This document shows positions 45,392-53,832 of a stretch of 64,000 bases of DNA, piece by piece. Position 1 is the stretch's first letter. Each line of letters opens with the position of its first letter. The stretch is from the NCBI GenBank assembly GCA_039029135.1, contig JBCCGT010000011.1, positions 1 through 64,000 on the forward strand, in the 5' to 3' direction. This DNA is from JALZVT01 sp039029135. Its GTDB lineage: Bacteria > Pseudomonadota > Gammaproteobacteria > Pseudomonadales > Azotimanducaceae. The notes below the pieces were generated by a model. That model saw nothing but the letters and a program-made list of their open reading frames with translations. It searched no databases and had not been told where the DNA came from. The position numbers and the translations under genes are program-made.

Positions 45392-47032
45392 TTAGCGATC
45401 GACCGGATACAGCTCTGGCAGCGCCGTCTCCGTCGGCCCTCGACGGGTCCTCGGCTTGCGTAGCACGTCCGCGCACAGCTCCGTGAGGTGCCGCCGATCG
45501 ATTTCTTGCGGTTCGGGTGCAAAGCGCTGCACGGCCAGCACGCGTCGCATCCGCTCGATAGGGGCCTCGTCAGGTGCGCGACCGCTTGCTGCGCAGTACG
45601 CGAACAGCGCGGCCTCGATATCCGCCGCATCGTCTCGCCGGACGCTGCGTCGCAGCCGCGCGGCGGCGAGGTAGCGGCGCAGCGGACGTGGCAGCGGTGG
45701 CGGCGTCAGACGCTGCAGCGCGTACAGCGCGCCGCCCGCACTCGCCGCGACGAGCAGCGCCGCGGCCAGCCACAGCCAGCCCTCACGTCGCGGCGCGCGA
45801 TTCGGTATTGGCGCCGATTGGGCGGGTGGGGCGTCCGCTGGCAACGTGTCCCCCTCTTTGGTTTCCGAACCCGAGACCGCCAGCTCGCGCATCGCCAGGC
45901 GCGCGGTTCTGAGCTTGTGTTCGCGCGTATCCCACCAGTTGAGCGTCAGTGCAGGGATCTCGACCCGACCCGGGGCGATGGGCAGCAGCCGAAAGTCCTG
46001 GCTGCGGCTGCCGACCAGGTGATTGCTGATCGCGCGCTCCTCCGTTAGCGCTGGCTGCGGGTAGCTGCGCATCGCCGGGCTCGCCAAGTTGGGCGCGAGC
46101 GGCGGGATCATCGAGCCGGTGCTGGATTCGGCGCGTACGATCAGCGTCCACACCCGCGGCGCGCCAACGCTCAGGGCGTCTGGTTCGGCGTCCCAGCTCT
46201 CCAGCAGATCGACCTGCTGCGCGGGAAACCAGGGCGTGTCTGCGGGCCAGCCCGACGGGATTGGCCGGACGTCCAGCGAGCGGGCTTCGGCGACGACGTG
46301 TACCCCCTGGCGGCGGATGCGGCCGCCAAACTCCATGCGCACGCTGCCCGAGACGGATGCGCTCGGAATCTCGAGCGGACCGGACTGTTCGGGAAAGATC
46401 GCGTAGCGCTGCGTGATCTGTCCGAAACGCTCGCCGCCGCGCTCGACGGTCTCGGGGCGGGTGGTGTTGCCGAGCGGAACGACGACCGCGCCGGGGATCT
46501 CCGGTGTGTCCGGCATCTCGCCGTAGATCTGGGTGCCTTGCGCGTATAGCAGCCTGCGCGTGTACACGACCTCAGCTTGGACATAGGGCCGGTCGGGTTC
46601 GACGTCGGTTTCGAAGAACACGCGCTGCGCCAGCGCGCGTTTGATCGCGGGGTCGAGCGGTACGACCGTGACGATCAGCGGTTGCGTCGCTTCTCCGCCG
46701 AGCCGAACCGGAGGCACGCGCAGTCGACCGGTTCGGCGCGGGCGCAGCGTGTAGGTCCACTCGGTGAAGCTGCGGGTAGCGCCGTTGATGATCCGATACT
46801 GGCTGTCGCGGCGCGTCGCGATGATCTCGAAATCCTTATCGAGCCGCGAAACGTCCGGCTCGCCGTTCGGATTGCGCTTGTCGTAGCGCACCGTGAGATC
46901 CACGGTGCGGGTCTCGTCGATGCGCAGAGCACCCAGTCGCGCGCTCAAATCCGCGTGGGCGAACGGGCTCGTTCCGAGCAAGACGCTCAGCAACAGACCG
47001 ACCGACAGGCCGCCTCGCACGCGCGCCGTCAC
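45392..47032 (-). CDS. BatD-like protein
   Basis: About 546 residues from a GTG at 47032 that overlaps the stop of the preceding gene (GTGA). A signal peptide (VGLLLSVLLGTSPFAHA) leads to several beta-sandwich repeats: VDLTVRYDKRN..., TRSFTEWTYTLRPRRTGRLRVPPVRLGG, and YAIFPEQSGPLEIPS, the BatD/DUF7939 pattern. A late transmembrane segment (about residues 417-440) precedes a cytosolic tail of about 100 residues. It is the last gene of a moxR-bat operon; such operons are linked to stress tolerance and envelope-protein assembly, with no firm molecular role. Confidence 0.88.
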   Translation of the reverse strand: MTARVRGGLSVGLLLSVLLGTSPFAHADLSARLGALRIDETRTVDLTVRYDKRNPNGEPDVSRLDKDFEIIATRRDSQYRIINGATRSFTEWTYTLRPRRTGRLRVPPVRLGGEATQPLIVTVVPLDPAIKRALAQRVFFETDVEPDRPYVQAEVVYTRRLLYAQGTQIYGEMPDTPEIPGAVVVPLGNTTRPETVERGGERFGQITQRYAIFPEQSGPLEIPSASVSGSVRMEFGGRIRRQGVHVVAEARSLDVRPIPSGWPADTPWFPAQQVDLLESWDAEPDALSVGAPRVWTLIVRAESSTGSMIPPLAPNLASPAMRSYPQPALTEERAISNHLVGSRSQDFRLLPIAPGRVEIPALTLNWWDTREHKLRTARLAMRELAVSGSETKEGDTLPADAPPAQSAPIPNRAPRREGWLWLAAALLVAASAGGALYALQRLTPPPLPRPLRRYLAAARLRRSVRRDDAADIEAALFAYCAASGRAPDEAPIERMRRVLAVQRFAPEPQEIDRRHLTELCADVLRKPRTRRGPTETALPELYPVDR

Positions 47033-48798
47033 CAGATCTTCTCCACCTTGCGTTGGTACTCGCCACGGCGCAGGCGCTGCTTGGTCTCGTGTTCGAACTT
47101 GCGTCTTAGCAGGCCGCCTGGATCGTCGGGGACGCGGCGCAGCCACTGTTCCATAGCGGCGCGCTCCTCCGGAGTCGGCTGCTGCTGCTGCTGGGCACCG
47201 GCCGCGTCTTCGGCGCCTTCCTCCGTCTGGTTCGACGGCGCCTCCCGATCCTCACGCTGTTCGCCCGGTGCGCCGCCGTCGCGTTCATCCTGCTCGTCGC
47301 GCTCGCCGGCGGAGTCGCCGTCGTCGGGTGAACGACGCTGGCGCGACTCGCCGTTGTCGCCGGAGTCTCTGTCCTGCTGCTGCTCGGCGTTGTCGCTGTC
47401 GCTGGTCTCGCCGTCGCTGTCCTCCAGCGCGCGCTGGACCAGTGCCCGGTTGTGCAGCGCGTCCTCGTGCTCGGGATCGAGCGCCAGCGTCCGATCGTAG
47501 GCCGCGATGGCGGCCTCGAGCTCGCCGAGATGGGCGAGGGCGTTGCCGTGGTTGTAGTGACCGGTTGCGTCCTCGCGGATGCCGAAGCGATCAGCGGCAT
47601 TCGCGTATTCACCCATACGATAGTCGGCCGCCGCCTGCCACTCGGGGTCGGCAAACAAGCTGCGCGCCAGTTCCGGCTCCCCGCGGTTTAGCCAATCGCG
47701 CGCCTGCACGTCGCGGCGCTGCCATAGATCGTCCCACCAGCCCGCCTGTGCGTCTGTCGGCAGCAGTACCGCGAGGGCCAGAACCACCAACACACCGCGG
47801 CGAAACGCGAGCAGCGCGAGCGGGACGAGCAACCAGACCAGAAAGGGACCGATGTCCGCCCAGGTATCGAAGCGTCGATCGCTGCGGATCAGGTCGGCGG
47901 CCTCGCTGCGCGGTTCAAGGAGCGCGCGCAGGTCCGCGTCGGCTAGCGTCAGCGTCCGGTAGCGACCGTAGGTGATGTCCGCGACGCGCTCGAGCCGCTC
48001 GACGTCGAGTCGGGCAACCACCAGATCGCCGCGCTCGTCCTGCAGGAAGCGCCCCGGCTGATTGACTTCGGCCAGGGGAATCACGCCGCCGGCGGGAGTC
48101 CCGATGCCCAGGATGGAAATCGGAAACGCGGGATCGGCGTGGCGGGTCGCGTCCGCGATGCGATCGATGCCGTCCGTAATCAGCAGAATGTGGCCGTGTG
48201 ACAGTCCCGCGCTCGCGAACAGCTCGAGGGCGATCTCGAGCCCCTGACCGACGTTGCTGCCCAGCACCGGCATCATGCCGGGGTGCAGCGCCGCGACCAG
48301 ATTGTCGATGGTTCGGTCGTCGTCGGTCAGCGGCACCGCCGCGTGCGCGTCGCCGGCATAGGCGACCAGGCCGGTGAAGCCCTCCTCGCGCAGGCGCAGC
48401 GTGTCCGTGATTTTCTGCTGCGCGCGCACTAGCCGCGACGGCGCAACGTCCTCTGCGTACATCGACAGCGACAGGTCCAGCACGATCACGAGCGCGTCGT
48501 TGTTTTGTTCCACCGCCGCCGGCAGGCGCTGCCATGCCGGCCCGGCGAGCGCGACGATTGCGATTAAGAGCGCCGCTCCGAGCGCGCTCGCCATGCGCCT
48601 GCGCGCGGCCGCATCGTCCGTGCTGCGACCAATCAGCAGCACGGCGAGCAGATCCGGATCGATCGCCCGACGCCAGCCGCTGGCGTCGCGGCTGGACTGC
48701 GCAAAGCGCCACAGGAGCAGGGCGGCGGGCGGCAGCGCCAGCAGCCACAGAGGGCGCGCCAGATGCAGACCGAACAGCGTTTCCGGCAGCTCAGGCAT
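47029..48798 (-). CDS. BatB-like von Willebrand A protein fused to TPR (BatB-BatC fusion)
   Basis: 589 residues from the ATG at 48798, which overlaps the batA-like gene by 8 bases. Two N-terminal membrane segments precede a VWA domain with an intact metal site (VLDLSLSMYAED, DxSxS) and ILLITDGIDRIAD. Two more hydrophobic segments follow, then tetratricopeptide repeats (YNHGNALAHLGELEAAIAAYDRTLALDPEHEDALHNRALV). A glutamine-, acid- and arginine-rich linker of about 90 residues leads to a C-terminal basic helix. BatB and BatC are separate proteins in some bacteria and fused here. A protein-interaction scaffold at the inner membrane is inferred. Confidence 0.9.
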   Translation of the reverse strand: MPELPETLFGLHLARPLWLLALPPAALLLWRFAQSSRDASGWRRAIDPDLLAVLLIGRSTDDAAARRRMASALGAALLIAIVALAGPAWQRLPAAVEQNNDALVIVLDLSLSMYAEDVAPSRLVRAQQKITDTLRLREEGFTGLVAYAGDAHAAVPLTDDDRTIDNLVAALHPGMMPVLGSNVGQGLEIALELFASAGLSHGHILLITDGIDRIADATRHADPAFPISILGIGTPAGGVIPLAEVNQPGRFLQDERGDLVVARLDVERLERVADITYGRYRTLTLADADLRALLEPRSEAADLIRSDRRFDTWADIGPFLVWLLVPLALLAFRRGVLVVLALAVLLPTDAQAGWWDDLWQRRDVQARDWLNRGEPELARSLFADPEWQAAADYRMGEYANAADRFGIREDATGHYNHGNALAHLGELEAAIAAYDRTLALDPEHEDALHNRALVQRALEDSDGETSDSDNAEQQQDRDSGDNGESRQRRSPDDGDSAGERDEQDERDGGAPGEQREDREAPSNQTEEGAEDAAGAQQQQQPTPEERAAMEQWLRRVPDDPGGLLRRKFEHETKQRLRRGEYQRKVEKIW

Positions 48799-49828
48799 GC
48801 GGCGCCTCGTCGGTGGGACGTTGCCTGGCATCGCCGACCGATTCGGCGGTCAGCAGCGCTAACAGCAAAGCGAGCGCGCCGAGAGCAAACGCGAGCGGAT
48901 AGTGGAATAGCTGGCGACGCGGGCGAAACACCTCCGCTGCCTGTTCCACCGGCTCGAGTTCGTCGATCAGGGCGTAGATGCCGACCAGTTCTGCCGTGTC
49001 CCGAGCGCGGAAATAGCGGCCGCCGGTCACGGCCGCGATGCGCGTCAGGGACTCCTCGTCCAGATCAGCCGATGGATTGACCACGCGCGGTCCGCCGAGG
49101 CCCAGCAGGCTGGGTTTGACCAGCCGCTCCGCGCCGACGCCCACGGTGTGAATGCGAACACCGGCCGCGTTGGCCAGCTCCGCGGCCTTCACGGGACTCA
49201 CCGAGCCCACGTTGTTGGCGCCGTCCGTCAGTAGAACGAGCACGCGGTCGCCTTCCGGTCGTTCGCGCAGGCGCTTGACGGCCAGACCGATCGCATCGCC
49301 GATCGCGGTCTTGCCCCCGGCGATGCCGACCGGCGCCTCGTCCAAGAGCGTCGAGACGCTCGCGAGATCGAAGGTCAGGGGCGCCTGCAGGTAGGCGTTC
49401 GAGCCGAACAGGATCAGGCCGACCCGATCGCCGTCGCGGCGCGCGATGAACTCCCGGATGACCGCCTTAACCACGGTGAGCCGGTCGACCTGCTGATTGC
49501 TGATGCGCATGTCCTCGGCGCTCATGCTGCCGGACAGGTCGACGGCCAGCATCAGATCGCGGCCGCTAGTCGGCAGGCTGACGGGGTCGCCGGTGAACTG
49601 TGGCCGCGCCGCCGCCAGCACCAGCGCGAGCCAGGTCGCGAGCAGTAGCCACAGCGGCCAGCGGCGACCCGCATGGGCGCCAATCCTGCGCGGTACCGGG
49701 AAGGCGAAAGGTTCGATGTCCGGTACGCCCAGCGGCGCCTGTTCGCGCTCTCGGGCCGGCAGCAGCCAGCGAACCAACAGCGGCGCTGGCAGCAGCGCAA
49801 AGGCCCACAGCCAGTCGAACTCAATCAT
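48791..49828 (-). CDS. BatA-like von Willebrand A protein
   Basis: 345 residues from the ATG at 49828, which overlaps the DUF4381 stop (ATGA). Layout: two N-terminal membrane segments, VWA domain with intact metal site (LMLAVDLSGSMSAEDM) and RVLVLLTDGANNVGSV, and a C-terminal membrane segment (YPLAFALGALALLLALL). The frame stays open far upstream, but that part overlaps the DUF4381 gene and is not real. VWA proteins next to MoxR are thought to be its partners in assembling or activating protein complexes. Confidence 0.92.
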   Translation of the reverse strand: MIEFDWLWAFALLPAPLLVRWLLPAREREQAPLGVPDIEPFAFPVPRRIGAHAGRRWPLWLLLATWLALVLAAARPQFTGDPVSLPTSGRDLMLAVDLSGSMSAEDMRISNQQVDRLTVVKAVIREFIARRDGDRVGLILFGSNAYLQAPLTFDLASVSTLLDEAPVGIAGGKTAIGDAIGLAVKRLRERPEGDRVLVLLTDGANNVGSVSPVKAAELANAAGVRIHTVGVGAERLVKPSLLGLGGPRVVNPSADLDEESLTRIAAVTGGRYFRARDTAELVGIYALIDELEPVEQAAEVFRPRRQLFHYPLAFALGALALLLALLTAESVGDARQRPTDEAPHA

Positions 49829-50307
49829 CGTGCCGCCGCGAGTTGGTCGATCAGCTCGAGCACCAGTCGGTGCAGCTCCGCCGGCTGGAAGTTGGGCTGC
49901 GGGCGGAAGCGCTGATCGCCGAGGACCTGACCCGGTCCGCGGGTGAAACGGTCGCTGGCGGTGAGCGCGTCGAGCTGCTGGAGCCAGTCCTGGCCGCTGG
50001 CGGGTACCGCGCCGGCGTCGCCGCGAACGTGCACCAGCAAGCGTTTGATGACTTCGTTGGCGCGGTCGAGGTAGGCGCGCTCGCCGCCGCGGCCCGCGCG
50101 CAGGGCCGCGAACTCCCGGTTCAGCAGCGCGCGGGCGCTCGCGTAGGGCGCGCGGGCGCGACGCACAGACGCCGCAAAGCGCCAGAGCATGACCAGGGCG
50201 ACGCCCAGCGCGAGTCCAAGCAGCCACCAGCCGGGTGCGGGGGGCCACCAGCCGGGTTCCGCCGGATAGTGAATGTCGCGCAGGCGTTGCAGCAGTTCTG
50301 TCGGCAT
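49825..50307 (-). CDS. DUF4381 family membrane protein
   Basis: 160 residues from the ATG at 50307, whose base is shared with the stop of the DUF58 gene. It begins MPTELLQRLRDIHYPAEPGWWPPAPGWWLLGLALGVALVMLWRF: the IHxPxxPxWWPPAPGWW start followed by one membrane helix is diagnostic for DUF4381. A soluble helical domain follows. It is a regular member of gammaproteobacterial moxR-bat operons; its function is unknown. Confidence 0.92.
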   Translation of the reverse strand: MPTELLQRLRDIHYPAEPGWWPPAPGWWLLGLALGVALVMLWRFAASVRRARAPYASARALLNREFAALRAGRGGERAYLDRANEVIKRLLVHVRGDAGAVPASGQDWLQQLDALTASDRFTRGPGQVLGDQRFRPQPNFQPAELHRLVLELIDQLAAAR

Positions 50308-51224
50308 CAGGGCAACCAGGGTTGGTCCGTGGCGACCAGCTGCGCGTGGACACCCGCGTCGCGACACAGCCCTAGGAGCGCGTCCCGCCGAGCGCTGAAG
50401 CGTTCGCGGTAGCTGCGCCGCAGGCCGGTGTTCGCGCTGTCGAAAGCGACCACGCGCTCGCCGTCGGTCACCTGATATTGGTCTGCGGGCGGCAGCTCGA
50501 GTTCCAACGGATCGTAGACGAACAGGGCGTGGACATCGTTGCTTCTAGCCAGCCGTAGCAGCGCGCGACGATCCTCTGGCGCGATGCCGTAGCAGTCGCT
50601 GACCAGGAAGATTCGGTGTCCGCCCCGTGCCGCGGTCGTAATGTCCGCAAGCGCGGCCCCGAGCGCCGGCCGGGGCGCTTGGCCGCGAGCCAGCGCCTGG
50701 TTCGCGCACGCGACATCGCCCAGCAGCCGGGCGACCGCCTGGACGCTCGCGAGCGGTCGATGGCGCGCCGTGTCCTGTGCGCCAAGCACGAGACCCCCAA
50801 CCCGTTCGCGCCGCGCGAGGCTGAGCCAGGCCAGACGCGCCGCATGTTCGGCCGCGGCGGCGGACTTGAGCCGGACCCGGGAGCCGAAGAAGAGCGAGGG
50901 CGTCTGTTCGACGACGATGAGGGTCGGCCGCTCGCGTTCTTCGTGAAAGACCTTGGTATGCACGGTGTTGCGGCGCGCGGTCACGCGCCAGTCGATGGTG
51001 CGCACATCGTCACCAGGCTGGTACGCGCGAACCTCGGCGAAATCCATGCCGCGACCGCGAACGCGAGAGCTGCGCTCGCCGCGCTCCCGCCGTGCGCGTC
51101 GACGCCGCGGCCGGCCGATCTGGTCGCGTAGGGCCAGCAGATCGCGCCGTTCGACGTAGGCGCCCCGCAGCATCGGCACGGCGCCGGCAGGCGCGTCGAC
51201 CGGGCTAGCCGGCATGAGGGTCAC
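50307..51224 (-). CDS. DUF58 domain protein
   Basis: 305 residues. The DUF58 hallmark is GRGMDFAEVRAYQPGDDVRTIDWRVTARRNTVHTKVFHEERERPTLIVVE, followed by a VWA-like core (HRIFLVSDCYGIAPEDRRALLRLA). The start is a GTG at 51224, 9 bases after the MoxR stop; an ATG at 51215 is the alternative. In related bacteria DUF58 proteins partner the MoxR ATPase. The protein is cytosolic, with no membrane segment. Confidence 0.92.
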   Translation of the reverse strand: MTLMPASPVDAPAGAVPMLRGAYVERRDLLALRDQIGRPRRRRARRERGERSSRVRGRGMDFAEVRAYQPGDDVRTIDWRVTARRNTVHTKVFHEERERPTLIVVEQTPSLFFGSRVRLKSAAAAEHAARLAWLSLARRERVGGLVLGAQDTARHRPLASVQAVARLLGDVACANQALARGQAPRPALGAALADITTAARGGHRIFLVSDCYGIAPEDRRALLRLARSNDVHALFVYDPLELELPPADQYQVTDGERVVAFDSANTGLRRSYRERFSARRDALLGLCRDAGVHAQLVATDQPWLP

Positions 51225-51233
51225 CGCCGCGCG

Positions 51234-52217
51234 TCAGGGCACCGGCACCTGACCCAGCAGGGCCTCGATCGCGGCATTGGCCCCGTTGCCCTGGGCCTGG
51301 GCGTCGAAGGTCATGATCAGGCGGTGGCGCAGGACGTCGGGTGCGATGCGGCGGACGTCCTCTGGGGTGACGAACTCACGCCCGGCCAGCCATGCCAGCG
51401 TCCGCGCGCACTGGTCGAGGGCGATGCTGGCCCTCGGGCTCGCGCCGAACTCCAGCACGTCGGCGAGCGGACCGCGGGGATCGCGGGTCGCCAGGATCAG
51501 CTGCACGATGTACTGCTCCACCGCCGGTGCCATGTAGGTCGCAAAAATCTCTGCTCGCGCGGCGAAGACATCCGACTGGGTCAGCCGCACCGGCGGTTGG
51601 CTCGCGACCAGGGGCGTCTCGGCCTCGGCGCGCACCAGCCGCAGGATCTCGAGCTCTGCCGCAGCGCTCGGGTACGCGACCTCGACGTGCAGTAGAAAGC
51701 GGTCGAGCTGTGCCTCCGGGAGCGGGTAGGTGCCTTCTTGCTCGATCGGATTCTGAGTGGCCATTACCAAGAACAGCGCCGGCAGCGCGTAGGTCTCGCG
51801 GCCGATGCTGACCTGCCGCTCGGCCATCGCTTCCAGCAGCGCTGCCTGCACCTTCGCCGGTGCCCGGTTCACCTCGTCCGCCAGCAGCAGGTTGTGGAAG
51901 ATCGGTCCGGGCTGAAACTGAAACTCGCCGGTCTCGGGCCGATAGATCTCGGTGCCGGTAATGTCGGAGGGCAGCAGATCTGGCGTGAACTGTACCCGGT
52001 GAAAGTCGCCCTCCAGCGTGTTCGCCAGTTCCTTGATGGCGCGCGTCTTGGCCAACCCCGGCGCGCCTTCGACGAGTAGGTGACCACCGGTGAGGAGGGC
52101 CATGACGATGCGTTCGACCAGCGCGTCCTGGCCGATGATCCGGCTGCCCAGCCAGTCGACCGCGGCGCTGACGCGCTCCCGCACGGCGCTGCTCGCGTGA
52201 TCGGTTGTGGCGTTCAT
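51234..52217 (-). CDS. MoxR-family AAA+ ATPase
   Basis: 327 residues from the ATG at 52217. Walker A is in HLLVEGAPGLAKTRAIKELA, Walker B in LLLADEVNRAPAKVQAALLEAMAERQVS, and sensor 1 in FLVMATQNPIEQEGTYPLPEAQLDRF. MoxR ATPases act as chaperones that activate or assemble protein complexes together with VWA-domain partners. It is the first gene of the six-gene operon moxR-DUF58-DUF4381-batA-batB/C-batD; all junctions downstream overlap or nearly touch. Confidence 0.95.
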   Translation of the reverse strand: MNATTDHASSAVRERVSAAVDWLGSRIIGQDALVERIVMALLTGGHLLVEGAPGLAKTRAIKELANTLEGDFHRVQFTPDLLPSDITGTEIYRPETGEFQFQPGPIFHNLLLADEVNRAPAKVQAALLEAMAERQVSIGRETYALPALFLVMATQNPIEQEGTYPLPEAQLDRFLLHVEVAYPSAAAELEILRLVRAEAETPLVASQPPVRLTQSDVFAARAEIFATYMAPAVEQYIVQLILATRDPRGPLADVLEFGASPRASIALDQCARTLAWLAGREFVTPEDVRRIAPDVLRHRLIMTFDAQAQGNGANAAIEALLGQVPVP

Positions 52218-52341
52218 GACGGGTCTGACTCTCTCATTGGGTCTCTTTGCGCTTCTCGGCAATTTGGCCTGCGTCCGCAGGCGTACGGCGGCTGCGGCCG
52301 CCCCCCGGCCTGCAGTCGGGCATTGTAGCGGCTCCCCCAGT

Positions 52342-52347
52342 TACAAT
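52342..52347 (+). promoter_or_regulatory. -10-like TACAAT immediately before pyrD
   Basis: TACAAT ends only 7 bases before the ATG at 52355, so transcription would begin at or next to the start codon and give a leaderless or nearly leaderless message. No strong -35 is seen. Confidence 0.4.
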
Positions 52348-52354
52348 CCGCCCC

Positions 52355-53383
52355 ATGAGTGTCCTGCTTGAATATGCCTATCGGGCTCTGCGCCCGGTCC
52401 TGTTCGCCCTGCCACCGGAAACCGCCCACGAGGTAACGCTCGCCGGGCTGCGTGGCCTCGGCGCTACCCTCGGGCGGGCCGTGTCGCTGCCCAGCGCTCG
52501 GCAGCCACAGCCCGTGCGTCTGTTCGGCCTCGATTTTCCATCGCGCGTGGGGCTCGCGGCCGGTCTCGATAAGGACGGCGTCGCGCCGCTTGGCCTGGCG
52601 ACCCTCGGCTTCGGGTTCGTCGAGTTGGGCACCGTGACCCCGCGACCGCAGCCCGGCAACCCGCTGCCGCGTCTGCGGCGGTTTCGCGATGCCGATGCGC
52701 TGGTCAATCGTATGGGCTTCAACAATCTCGGTTCCGCCGCGCTGGCGCGCTCTCTCGCGGCGGTTCGACCGCGGCTTGCCGGTGTGCCCGTGGGGGTCAA
52801 CATCGGCAAGAACAAACACACGCCGCTCGATCGAGCGGCAGAGGACTATTGTCGAGCGCTCGGCGACGTCCACGAGGTCGCCGACTACGTGACGGTTAAT
52901 CTGTCATCGCCGAACACCCCCGGGCTGCGCGAGCTGCAGGGCAGCGCGGAGATCACCGAACTGGTCGGGTCGGTCCTGCGCGAGCGCGAACGGCTTGGGC
53001 GGGCGGAGAGTCTGCCGGTGCTGATCAAGGTGGCCCCCGACCTTGCGCCCGCTGCTGTACGCGAACTGGCGAGCGTGCTGCGCGATCTCGGTCCGGACGG
53101 GGTGATCGCAACCAATACCACGATCACGCGACCGAACGGGATCGCGGACGGCGAGGCAGGTGGGCTGTCCGGGGTGCCGCTACGCGAGCTGTCGCTGCGG
53201 GTCGTCGCGGAGTTGGCGGACGCGCTGCAAGGCGCCATGCCCATCGTTGGCGTCGGTGGCATCGACTCCCTGGCGGCCGCGCAGCAGTTTCGCCGTGCCG
53301 GCGCCGAATTGGTGCAGCTCTACACGGGACTGATCTACCGTGGACCCGCGCTGGTGCGACGACTCGCGCAGCAGCTGGACTAG
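52355..53383 (+). CDS. pyrD: Dihydroorotate dehydrogenase (quinone), class 2
   Basis: 342 residues (E. coli 336). The N-terminal helical membrane-associating part (ALRPVLFALPPETAHEVTL) marks class 2. FMN-site stretches are VGLAAGLDKDGVAPLGLATLGFGFVELGTVTPRPQPGNP, LVNRMGFNNLG, VNIGKN, and the catalytic serine in VNLSSPNTPGLRELQG; IVGVGGIDS and LVQLYTGLIYRGP bind the phosphate. It oxidises dihydroorotate to orotate with quinone at the inner membrane, in pyrimidine synthesis. The ATG at 52355 is chosen by family length; the frame continues upstream without similarity. It diverges from moxR. Confidence 0.95.
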   Translation: MSVLLEYAYRALRPVLFALPPETAHEVTLAGLRGLGATLGRAVSLPSARQPQPVRLFGLDFPSRVGLAAGLDKDGVAPLGLATLGFGFVELGTVTPRPQPGNPLPRLRRFRDADALVNRMGFNNLGSAALARSLAAVRPRLAGVPVGVNIGKNKHTPLDRAAEDYCRALGDVHEVADYVTVNLSSPNTPGLRELQGSAEITELVGSVLRERERLGRAESLPVLIKVAPDLAPAAVRELASVLRDLGPDGVIATNTTITRPNGIADGEAGGLSGVPLRELSLRVVAELADALQGAMPIVGVGGIDSLAAAQQFRRAGAELVQLYTGLIYRGPALVRRLAQQLD

Positions 53384-53832
53384 CGGGTCCGACGGACTCA
53401 ATCGGACCGTCTCTAGCCAAATCCAGGTGCGATGATCGGCGTTGCTCGCGAACCGGCGCTCAGGTGGTGCGGTCATGGTGCATGATTTTCAAAAAACATA
53501 CAAAAACGGTGCAAAAATATCGCTCTCGGCGCGCAAATGCGCCATGTTGGGGCGGTGCCCCGGATCCGCATGGCACCAATTCGGTTCGTATCTTGAAGGC
53601 CGCGGCGCGATTGTGAGACAGTCTGCGGCGTTCGATCGCTGGGGCGATCGACGTGCACGCAACGCGGCGCTTCGCGCGGATCTTGTGGGCTCGGCACGCA
53701 CCAAGTGTGTGCCGGCAGCACCGGAACTGCGCGGCGAATGGACTCGGCATCAAGACCGACTGGTAGACCGCGGCGCGTTGGCAACAAGACACGACTTTGG
53801 ACTGCTTTTAGACCATCCATTAGGGAGGGGCC
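53384..53832. other. Gene-free interval between pyrD and amtB
   Basis: About 450 bases with no credible gene. It includes an A-rich patch (53488-53520), two GGTGCA half-sites (53477-53482 and 53508-53513) of the kind NtrC uses, and near the end a purine-rich Shine-Dalgarno (GGGAGGGG) for amtB. No clear sigma-54 or sigma-70 promoter pair is visible. A long leader for amtB is likely. Confidence 0.45.

Noticed and set aside
53570..53586. Sigma-54 promoter candidate TGGCACC before amtB
   Set aside because: The -24 part looks right but the -12 position lacks the required GC at the correct spacing.
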